Source of the DNA: Deltaproteobacteria bacterium
GTDB taxonomy: Bacteria > Desulfobacterota > Desulfarculia > Adiutricales > Adiutricaceae
Direction: 5' to 3'
DNA length: 7,355 bases
Assembly (NCBI GenBank): GCA_031279155.1
Contig: JAITJB010000142.1
Span: 1 to 7,355 of the forward strand
Shown: piece by piece, positions 1 through 5,849 of the stretch
Layout of the letters: each line of letters opens with the position of its first letter
Numbering within the stretch: position 1 is the stretch's first letter
Notes under the pieces: model-generated
What the model saw: the letters and a program-made list of their open reading frames with translations, nothing else
Databases searched by the model: none
Told to the model about the DNA's origin: nothing
Translations under genes and position numbers: made by a program

Positions 1-142
1 GCCTATTGGCAAAACTTCTCCGCTAGAACTATTGGCTAGAACTAGCCGCCAGAACTTATCGTCAGAACTATTCGCGAGACCTGTTAGCAAGCTATGGTTG
101 GCCAGAACTATTAACAAGACCTATTCGCGTGCCCTAGCATTG
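1..142. repeat. Degenerate 13-bp tandem repeat array, running off the left edge
   Basis: Copies of AGAACT begin at 25, 38, 51 and 64, exactly 13 bases apart. Variant units continue at 77 (AGACCT), 90 (AGCTAT), 104 (AGAACT), 117 (AGACCT) and weakly 130. The only break in phase is a 14-base step from 90 to 104. A looser unit starts near 11, and bases 1-10 fit the end of another, so the array probably continues outside the window. The approximate consensus is AGAACTATTSGCS. The period is not a multiple of three and no credible reading frame covers it, so it is noncoding. It is not a CRISPR array, because there are no long conserved repeats or unique spacers. Function is unknown; the same unit type reappears at 1001-1080. 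Confidence 0.7.
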
Positions 143-143
143 T

Positions 144-175
144 AAGGCCTTAACCCCGAATTGGTTATAAGCCTT
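144..175. other. Imperfect hairpin; possible weak plus-strand terminator
   Basis: Bases 144-155 pair with 163-175 around a 7-base loop. This gives about eleven base pairs with one bulged T (168) and one mismatch (149/170). On the plus strand the right arm runs into TTTTT at 174-178, which is short for an intrinsic terminator. On the minus strand, the direction of the flavodoxin transcript, no T tract follows the stem. It could be a weak terminator for something left of the window or simply a structured spacer. Confidence 0.3.
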
Positions 176-192
176 TTTGGCCTAACAAAATA

Positions 193-225
193 GCCATCAG
201 GGGGCCATCATGGGGCCATCATAGG
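193..225. repeat. 11-bp tandem repeat, three copies
   Basis: GCCATCA occurs at 193, 204 and 215, exactly 11 bases apart, each followed by a G-rich tail (approximate unit GCCATCANGGG). It lies in the noncoding stretch downstream of the flavodoxin gene and has a different unit and period from the 13-bp array to its left. It may be a simple replication-slippage repeat. Bases 226-292 hold only an A-rich tract (T-rich on the minus strand, about 262-279) just past the flavodoxin stop. No strong stem precedes that tract, so it is not called as a terminator. Confidence 0.6.
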
Positions 226-292
226 GATTGTACGATAGGTCTTGTCGCAAGTTGGGGGCATTAAGAAAATAAAAAAAATTCTAAGGCGAGAT

Positions 293-889
293 TTACTTGG
301 TTAATCCGAGCGTATTAAGCCAAGAAGTTACTTTGGTATTTGGTACTTTAACTTTTGGACTGTCCGATGGATCCCTATCGAAGGCGCTGATTTCGATCCC
401 TTGGCCGATGATAGCCTTAGGACTTAGTTTTTTTATGTCGTCTAAGCTGCGCCCAAAACGGCTGCCCCCGTGGGTGACCAGGGGATATATTGTCTTAGCT
501 GAAAAATCATAAGCTTCCAGGAAGGTGAAGACGCCCATGGGTAGAGTGCCCCACCAATTGGGATAGCACAAAAAGATGATATCGTATTGGGCCATGTTCT
601 CTACGCTTCCCGAAAGGATGGGGCGGGCGTTTTTTTCTTGCTCCTGTTTGGCAACTTCGGTACAGGCGTTGTAGGTATTGGGATAAACGATTGAGGTTTT
701 TATCTCAAACAAATCCCCGCCAGTTGCTTGAGCGATTTGACCGGCTAAGGCTTTGGCGTTGCCGCTCCAGGAAAAATAGGCCACCAGAATTTTTCTGTCA
801 TTTTGGCTATTGGCCTCACTTGATTGAGCTTTCGCTTCCATAGTAACCCCTAGGCAAAAAATGGTTAGTACAAAAATTATAAGTTTCAT
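293..889 (-). CDS. Exported flavodoxin-family protein
   Basis: This 198-residue protein resembles the small single-domain flavodoxins that bind FMN and carry out one- or two-electron transfer (flavodoxin_4-like group). After an N-terminal segment, the fold opens with strand ILVAYFS (34-40) and the FMN-phosphate loop SWSGNAK (40-46). An aromatic PNWWGTLP motif follows (110-117), positioned as in loops that stack on the flavin, then THGGSRFGRS (139-148). Residues 1-21 look like a Sec signal peptide: K2, a hydrophobic core, and an AKA|Q cleavage site near 21. There is no convincing lipobox around C12. Export is uncommon for flavodoxins and suggests a periplasmic redox or quinone-reduction role; substrate and partner cannot be read from the sequence. 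The start is supported by AAGAGGAG (898-905 on the minus strand) 8 bases upstream. The gene is divergent from a TetR regulator whose putative operator overlaps its promoter, so repression by that regulator is likely. The leader would be about 245 bases. Confidence 0.88.
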   Translation of the reverse strand: MKLIIFVLTIFCLGVTMEAKAQSSEANSQNDRKILVAYFSWSGNAKALAGQIAQATGGDLFEIKTSIVYPNTYNACTEVAKQEQEKNARPILSGSVENMAQYDIIFLCYPNWWGTLPMGVFTFLEAYDFSAKTIYPLVTHGGSRFGRSLDDIKKLSPKAIIGQGIEISAFDRDPSDSPKVKVPNTKVTSWLNTLGLTK

Positions 890-1000
890 TTTTTTCGCTC
901 CTCTTGGCGTTTGATCGGTGTTTTAACGGTTTATCTCTCCATCCAAGCCTTTTTGGCGGCTTTTTTCTTCTGGGCTTATTTCTGGTGGGAGGTTTTAGCC

Positions 1001-1080
1001 AGCATATTTCTGGTTAGAAGTCTCTGGCTAGAAGCTTAGGCCTAGAAGTTAGATCTTTTTTTGGCTGAGAACTTACGGCC
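1001..1080. repeat. Second cluster of degenerate 13-15-bp repeats
   Basis: AGAAG begins at 1016, 1030 and 1044, exactly 14 bases apart. A looser unit lies at 1001-1015, and AGAACTTACGGCC at 1068-1080. The approximate unit, AGAAGYTNNNGGCT, resembles the AGAACTATTGGCT units at 1-142 and has the same orientation. The two clusters therefore bracket the flavodoxin gene. This cluster would lie in the untranslated leader of the flavodoxin transcript if the promoter at 1143-1172 is real. Function unknown. Confidence 0.5.
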
Positions 1081-1121
1081 AAAATGGTATGCTTAAACAA
1101 ATGGACTAGGGCCCGATTAAT

Positions 1122-1173
1122 AATTGACAACGTGTCGGGTAATATATAGCAAATAAATTACACATTGTCAATT
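1122..1173. promoter_or_regulatory. Inverted repeat, probable operator of the adjacent TetR regulator
   Basis: Arm 1122-1135 (AATTGACAACGTGT) and arm 1160-1173 (ACACATTGTCAATT) are inverted copies with one mismatch, separated by 24 bases. Each arm also has internal dyad character: GACA-N3-TGTC in the first, GACA-N3-TGTG in the second read on the minus strand. They could therefore be two separate operator sites rather than one very wide site. TetR-family dimers usually bind short palindromes next to their own genes, and this one lies about 100 bases before the regulator gene, in the divergent region. One arm contains the -35 element of the minus-strand promoter. The assignment to this regulator is an inference. 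Confidence 0.55.
1143..1172 (-). promoter_or_regulatory. Putative sigma-70-type promoter for the flavodoxin gene
   Basis: On the minus strand a consensus TTGACA (1172-1167) is followed after 18 bases by TATATA (1148-1143), reading toward the flavodoxin gene. Transcription would start near 1136, leaving a leader of about 245 bases. The -35 lies inside one arm of the 1122-1173 inverted repeat, so a bound regulator would block it. The other arm offers TTGACA on the plus strand (1124-1129) for the regulator gene, but I see no good -10 at the right distance there. Confidence 0.45.
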
Positions 1174-1271
1174 GCGTTTTTTATTTTTAAGCAGCATGAG
1201 CCAGAGTTTTTTTCTAAGGCAGGCCAAAGGCCAATCGTGTAGAATGAGGATAGAATAGAAAGGGGCATTCG

Positions 1272-1922
1272 ATGGGTTTTGTCAGAGCAAGGACTAAAGA
1301 GCAAATTATCAGCCGTCAGAAAGAGATTATGGAGGCCTGCGACACGATATTTAGTCAAAGCGGCTATGAAAGCGTGAACATCAAGGCCATTGCCCAGATG
1401 ACCTCCCTTCAGCGCCCGGCTTTTTATTTTTATTATAAAACCAAAGATGAGGTTTTACTTGACCTGTTAAAAAGGGAAATGCAGGCCTGGGACGCTTCCA
1501 TGCAAGAGGTCATCGATGCCACTGAATCTATGACCAAAGAGGAATTCGGCTCTTTTTTAACGGATATGCTGGCCCCCCGCGAAAAAATGCTAAAACTATT
1601 GACTCTTCTATGCACCAATATTGAAAATCAATGCAGCGTGGAAAAATTGGCCGATTTTAAGAGAGATAGGGGCGGATCTTTACTAACGATCAGAAAAGGC
1701 CTTGATAAATTTTTCCCTAAGGTAAGTTCCTCTAATAAAGACTTTTTTATAACGTCATTTATGGCTTACACTTTTGGCTTATTTCCGCTGGCCTTCCCGA
1801 CCAACAAACAGATCGAAGCCATGAAAATGGCCGGGCGAGAGCCCCATCCCCCAAATTTTAGAGAAACTTTCTATCGCGGTATTATGCTTTTTTTATCGGA
1901 TTTGGCAGATAATCAAGACTAA
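1272..1922 (+). CDS. TetR-family transcriptional regulator
   Basis: This 216-residue protein has the length and layout of TetR-family repressors, which bind DNA as dimers and release it on binding a small ligand. The N-terminal domain (about 10-65) shows the family pattern: a first helix with IMEACDTIFSQSGYESV, a helix-turn-helix at about 36-56 (IKAIAQMTSLQRPAFYFYY) and the closing KTKDEVLLDLL. The C-terminal region (70-216) is helical and should form the ligand pocket and dimer interface; it is too divergent to name an effector. AAAGGGG (1259-1265) lies 6 bases before the ATG and supports the start. The gene is divergent from the flavodoxin gene, with a probable operator at 1122-1173 between them, suggesting control of the flavodoxin and itself. 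It converges with the three-gene operon on its other side with only 2 bases between stop codons. Confidence 0.92.
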   Translation: MGFVRARTKEQIISRQKEIMEACDTIFSQSGYESVNIKAIAQMTSLQRPAFYFYYKTKDEVLLDLLKREMQAWDASMQEVIDATESMTKEEFGSFLTDMLAPREKMLKLLTLLCTNIENQCSVEKLADFKRDRGGSLLTIRKGLDKFFPKVSSSNKDFFITSFMAYTFGLFPLAFPTNKQIEAMKMAGREPHPPNFRETFYRGIMLFLSDLADNQD

Positions 1923-1924
1923 AG

Positions 1925-3478
1925 CTAGAAAACTAGCATAGAAGGCTTAGATAATAAGCTCTCCCAACCGGGCTCGCGTAAAGAAGGCGGGATTTCCTCT
2001 TGATACCATTCGCCTGCCGTAAATGGCCAGCTATCGCCTACGGTCATTTGGGCCAAGGCCCTGAGATTATCTAAGGAAAAGGGCTTAGAGGCGAAAAGCT
2101 CTAAGGCGCCAGCGGCGGCAAAGCCGCCCGGAGAGGCCGGCTCCTCAAAGCCTATGGGTAGCATGCCGGCGGCTAAAAGGGGCTCTAGAGGGTTTGGCCA
2201 TTGTTCTTTCTTGAATATTAATTCTGAGGTCAGTGATGAGTCATCGCTGGCCTTTTGGTTTTTTAAATCTGGAACAAAACTCTCTAAATCAATTTCCAGG
2301 ATCTGGGCTACCGGGAGCAACAGGAGCGGCAGATAGTCGATCATAAAGACCCCGCCGTAGGTAGTTAGGCCGTGGGAGGCTAGGGTCAGATAGTCCAAAA
2401 ATAGCCCGGGGATCAAGTGGCCTTCGGCTAAGGCCGTGGCTATCGGCTCCGGCTCAAGGGGAAATTTCATTGATATTGCTGAGAGAAAAGTCCGGTTGCC
2501 ACTAGTCTCAAGGCTCAAAGGGCTTCGGCAGCCGCGAGCGTCTACGCCCCAAAAAAAGACCGTGCCCTTACTTGGTTCTGCCTTTCCTTTGGCATTTATG
2601 CCGCCTAATAGAGACCCTGACCAGGCGCCCGTGCGGTCAGCTAAGACCTTAACTACCTCTGAGCGTATGCCCTGGTTAAAAAGAACGTGGGCTATCGGGC
2701 TTAGAGAGTCGAACATATCGAAGGCTAGGCTTGAGGCTACTAAGGCTTCGAGATCTATGTGGATTAAGGGCGGGATATTGGCCATTAGATTTGAAGGGGA
2801 GTCAAAGCGATCGCGCCAAACTAAGGCAGCTAATTTTGAAGCCTGGGTGAGGAAGTTTGGACTATCAAGAAAATATTGGCTCAATAAATAGTTTTCAACA
2901 AAATCAAAAGCCATCTTCTTTTCGGATTCGGTCCAAAGCGGCAGGTTTTTCAAGCGTTCTAAGGCGGCTGTTATGCTCTTTTTGGTAAGTACCGGGGCCC
3001 GGGAAGTTAAAACATGATCCATCGAGCGGCTAAATAGGCGCAGCTGAGGGCGCCGGCCCTGGGCTACGCGCCGGCCAATTAATAAGCCCCCCGGGGCGGT
3101 GGGGTTATTGAGAGGAACATTGGAAGAGGCCAATACCACCAAAGGTGAAGTTAAGCCATCTTTTTCTAATCCCTTTAAAAGAGAAGATAACCCAAAGATC
3201 ATAGTCCCCTGGACCATTTCGGGGTGGGTTTCGAAACCGTGGTGGTTGGCCGAAAGTACCGGGTGGCCATTTGATAAGCTTTTAACGGCCGCTTCGATTA
3301 TCTCCGGCTTTGTTCCGGTAGAAGCGCTAACTCTTCTAAAAGCAGATAAGATGGTATCTGCGGGCTGGCGCCTTGGGTTAGTTAGCTTGCGGGAAATTTG
3401 GGCAAAAGTGGCCTCACGAAATTTATCTACAAAGGCCATGGCGCCTGGCAGGATCTTTTGTAGTTTAGTTGCGATCAT
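1925..3478 (-). CDS. Protein of unrecognised family, third gene of the operon
   Basis: I do not recognise this family. From the ATG at 3478 the product is 517 residues. A GTG six codons upstream (3496) would give 523. I prefer the ATG because it follows the upstream gene's TAA by a single base, a usual coupling arrangement, and the GTG has no Shine-Dalgarno sequence; the ATG has only a weak AAGAA. In the 523-residue numbering there is no signal peptide. One long apolar stretch is seen (about 379-400), but too few such segments for a membrane protein. There is only one cysteine (323), so a metal-cysteine cluster is unlikely. Conspicuous segments are SANHHGFETHPE (82-93), rich in His and acidic residues as in catalytic or metal sites, GGLLIGRR (136-143) and GTVFFWGVDARG (311-322). 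The protein looks like a large soluble enzyme or ligand-binding protein. Its position behind a binding protein and a sensor-MFS fusion suggests it acts on, or responds to, the same compound. Confidence 0.8.
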   Translation of the reverse strand: MIATKLQKILPGAMAFVDKFREATFAQISRKLTNPRRQPADTILSAFRRVSASTGTKPEIIEAAVKSLSNGHPVLSANHHGFETHPEMVQGTMIFGLSSLLKGLEKDGLTSPLVVLASSNVPLNNPTAPGGLLIGRRVAQGRRPQLRLFSRSMDHVLTSRAPVLTKKSITAALERLKNLPLWTESEKKMAFDFVENYLLSQYFLDSPNFLTQASKLAALVWRDRFDSPSNLMANIPPLIHIDLEALVASSLAFDMFDSLSPIAHVLFNQGIRSEVVKVLADRTGAWSGSLLGGINAKGKAEPSKGTVFFWGVDARGCRSPLSLETSGNRTFLSAISMKFPLEPEPIATALAEGHLIPGLFLDYLTLASHGLTTYGGVFMIDYLPLLLLPVAQILEIDLESFVPDLKNQKASDDSSLTSELIFKKEQWPNPLEPLLAAGMLPIGFEEPASPGGFAAAGALELFASKPFSLDNLRALAQMTVGDSWPFTAGEWYQEEIPPSLREPGWESLLSKPSMLVF

Positions 3479-3479
3479 T

Positions 3480-5849
3480 TTATTTCTTAGGCTCACTTGA
3501 GGTATTAAGGTAACCGTAGGCTAGGCTGGCCAAGGCGATGAGGCCTCCAAAGACGCCTAAACCAAAAGTACCCCAAATACCTAAGGCCCCACCCAAAATA
3601 ACCGGGCCAGTAGTCTGGGAAACGCGGCTGATGGTTGCAGCTAGCCCTAAAGACTCGCTAGATCCAAGCTCTGAGGCCTCAGGAAGGCTTATAATGGCGG
3701 CGGAGTGACCGCTTTCGGTTATAGACTGAGATATGCCCAAGAAGACCATGGCCAAGATAGCTCCCAAGAGAGTTGGCCAAGCTAGATAAGATATCGAACT
3801 CATAGCTGCGGCCAAGCCCGCCCCCACCAGCCAGGGGGAGAGGCGACCACTGCGGTCCATGGCCCGGCCCAGAGCCGGGGCTAGGACGATAATGATAATC
3901 GACATCAGAAAGTTTAGGCGGCCGGCCATGGACGGGCCGTAGCCGAGCTCAAATAAGCGCAAGGGCAGGTAGTAGTTCATGAGGCCTATGGCGGCGGCCG
4001 CCGCCGGGGAGATGCACAAAAGGATCAGGCTCAGAGGCCGGCGGCGGCTTAGAAAGATCCAAAGCCCCTTGAGCATGCCGGCTGTGCCCCGTTTAGTCGG
4101 AAGCAAGGCTACAATCGCTGGCGGCATAGGCGATAGAAACTTCCAAGAAAATGCCAACAAGCCGAAAATTATGGCTGATAAACCGTAGACAAAGTCAAAA
4201 CCAAAGCGGTCAGCCAAAATTCCGCCGATGAGGCAGCCGCAGGTCCCGCCGGCAAAAAAGCTGGCCGCAATATCGCTAAAAGCTTCTCCCTGGCGCTCGG
4301 GGCCTAAGGAGGAGGAGGCGATAAGGTTAAAGGGTAGATTTATAAGTCCGTAGCCAAAGCCCGAAAGCCCCAAGGCCATGACAAATAGAAGCGGCGAATT
4401 AGTTAGGCAGCTGGTAAGAGCGCCAAGAGCTGCGACGACTAGTCCGATGGTAACTAAGTTTATGACCCTTTGCCCAATACCAAAGCGGCCCGAGATGAGC
4501 ATGCCTAAACCCGTCATTAAAAAGCCCATGGCTACAGGGAGCCCTAAGAGTACGTCCCTAGGGATAACGGAATCAGCCGGGCTTATGGCCGCCATCTTGA
4601 GCGGGGTAAAGCTTAGAGGGGAATCCACGCACATTATGGCTATGAAAATGACTAGCCTTAAGCGCTCTAATTTAAATTGCCTCTCGCGAGGTACTATGGT
4701 CGTAAAGCTTGCTGGCGAGGAGGTAGAGGCCGTCCTAAGCCTGGCGGCCAGATCGCCGGCTAAGACCCTAGCCATCTCAATGATGGCCAGAACCGTTACC
4801 AAGGTTAAAAAGAGGTTATCGAGAGCTAAATCGATTCTGGTGGCTCTAATGGCCGAAGGCGATAGCCAAACCTCAGCTTGACCATTACTATCTATGGGGG
4901 CTGAGACTAAGAGATCAGATGGTGGTTTTTTGGCTATCTTAGGGTAGCTTAAATGAGTATTGGGGGTTTTAACGACGATGGCTTCGGCATCCGGGAGGCT
5001 TCCTAAAAGCTTAGCCAGATGATTCTTTAGATCGGCTATTTTGGCTAGATCGACCCCTTGGGAAGAAATCCTCTCAAGATCGATAACCAGGTTACTGAGC
5101 ACCTGGTGGGCCTGAGAGCGCGATAATTCCAGGTGACGCTTAACCAGCTCCGGAAATGAGCTTAAGGTGAAGATGCCTTGGCCTAAAAGAAAGGGAGCTA
5201 AAATCAGACAGTAGAGACCAATCCGGCTTAGGCGGCCTTTAGCTTGCCGGCGGACCCCCCAAATCATGGCTAGTCCCGTGAGCCCGGCTGACAATACCAA
5301 GACAAATAGGCCGGTCCCGCCCACAGTTGTGGTGGCTAGACCTATGGTTTGCTCGGTTATATCGGTCTCATTGGGGGAGACGCCCAGAAGGCCCCAGATG
5401 CGCGATTGTCGATCGAAAATGGGCCTTATACGCCACAACCGGTCATCGGAATTAAAATTTAAGGTCTCATTTGGAGCTATGGGCCCTGGCGGCAGAGTTA
5501 GAAAACCCTCAATACCTAAGCCAAAGATAATCTGACCATCTGTTCCGATTATAGCCGCAAGCTCGGCGTCAGATCGGTCGGCGACCATTTGGAGATCTTT
5601 TTTAAGCCCCATGTAGCTATTGGGGGACAAGCCCAAATCTGCCACCGTTGTAAGTCTCTCCACCTGGCTCTTTAAGACGACGTCCTCAATTAAGCGATCG
5701 CTTTGGTCTTTGAATTTATCGAGAGAGACTAAGCTTAAGCCCAAATAAAGAGCTTGACCGGCGGCGAGCAAAAGGGCGGCCAGCCAAAAAGGCCAATATG
5801 AGGAGATCCTAGCCGGGATTTTGGCTAGGATTCCTTTAAAGTCCCTCAT
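3480..5849 (-). CDS. MFS transporter with N-terminal extracytoplasmic sensor-like domains
   Basis: At 789 residues this is about twice the usual length of a major facilitator protein. The C-terminal part (about 395-785) looks like a complete 12-helix MFS carrier. It has MFS-type loop motifs GRFGIGQR (454-461), GGILADRFG (542-550) and GRAMDRSGR (661-669), the last two in equivalent places of the two halves. The N-terminal part has a membrane segment (about 17-40), an extracytoplasmic domain (about 41-170), two membrane segments (about 171-198 and 208-230), a second extracytoplasmic domain (about 231-343) and another membrane segment (about 343-364). The first domain ends in LWRIRPIFDRQSRIWGLLGV (138-157), the strand pattern of Cache/PAS-type sensors; the second has a similar final LLVSAPIDSNGQAEVWLS (313-330). 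No kinase, GGDEF or HAMP module is seen, so the sensor part seems to act on the carrier itself. The start overlaps the upstream stop (ATGA), with GGTGG 7 bases before it. Substrate unknown. Confidence 0.85.
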   Translation of the reverse strand: MRDFKGILAKIPARISSYWPFWLAALLLAAGQALYLGLSLVSLDKFKDQSDRLIEDVVLKSQVERLTTVADLGLSPNSYMGLKKDLQMVADRSDAELAAIIGTDGQIIFGLGIEGFLTLPPGPIAPNETLNFNSDDRLWRIRPIFDRQSRIWGLLGVSPNETDITEQTIGLATTTVGGTGLFVLVLSAGLTGLAMIWGVRRQAKGRLSRIGLYCLILAPFLLGQGIFTLSSFPELVKRHLELSRSQAHQVLSNLVIDLERISSQGVDLAKIADLKNHLAKLLGSLPDAEAIVVKTPNTHLSYPKIAKKPPSDLLVSAPIDSNGQAEVWLSPSAIRATRIDLALDNLFLTLVTVLAIIEMARVLAGDLAARLRTASTSSPASFTTIVPRERQFKLERLRLVIFIAIMCVDSPLSFTPLKMAAISPADSVIPRDVLLGLPVAMGFLMTGLGMLISGRFGIGQRVINLVTIGLVVAALGALTSCLTNSPLLFVMALGLSGFGYGLINLPFNLIASSSLGPERQGEAFSDIAASFFAGGTCGCLIGGILADRFGFDFVYGLSAIIFGLLAFSWKFLSPMPPAIVALLPTKRGTAGMLKGLWIFLSRRRPLSLILLCISPAAAAAIGLMNYYLPLRLFELGYGPSMAGRLNFLMSIIIIVLAPALGRAMDRSGRLSPWLVGAGLAAAMSSISYLAWPTLLGAILAMVFLGISQSITESGHSAAIISLPEASELGSSESLGLAATISRVSQTTGPVILGGALGIWGTFGLGVFGGLIALASLAYGYLNTSSEPKK

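Noticed and set aside
1..142. CRISPR array
   Set aside because: Units are only 13 bases, degenerate and contiguous, without unique spacers; no cas gene is present.
241..292. Intrinsic terminator of the flavodoxin gene
   Set aside because: There is a T-rich tract on the minus strand (about 279-262) but no stable stem directly before it. The small CTTG/CAAG stem at 241-251 comes after the tract.
940..975. Terminator-like GCC-TTTTT-GGC followed by T-rich sequence on the plus strand
   Set aside because: The stem is only 3 bp and there is no plus-strand gene upstream of it to terminate.
1240..1256. TAGAAT elements as -10 boxes for the TetR gene (1240-1245 or 1251-1256)
   Set aside because: No acceptable -35 lies about 17 bases upstream of either, so a promoter call is not supported.
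1927..1952. Further copies of the 13-bp repeat (AGAA at 1927 and 1940)
   Set aside because: Only two weak units, located inside the end of a coding region; chance spacing is enough to explain them.
2436..2891. Open frame on the plus strand opposite the unknown 523-residue gene (151 codons)
   Set aside because: It lies wholly antisense inside a longer gene in a tight operon. Its translation has a random-looking composition, and I see no ribosome site.
3099..3500. Open frame of 133 codons on the plus strand over the start of the unknown gene
   Set aside because: It is fully antisense to the operon and crosses the coupled junction of two genes; no motif or ribosome site supports it.
4378..4881. 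Open frame of 167 codons on the plus strand inside the MFS gene
   Set aside because: It is antisense to a well-supported membrane protein, lacks family features, and is explained by the codon bias of the opposite strand.
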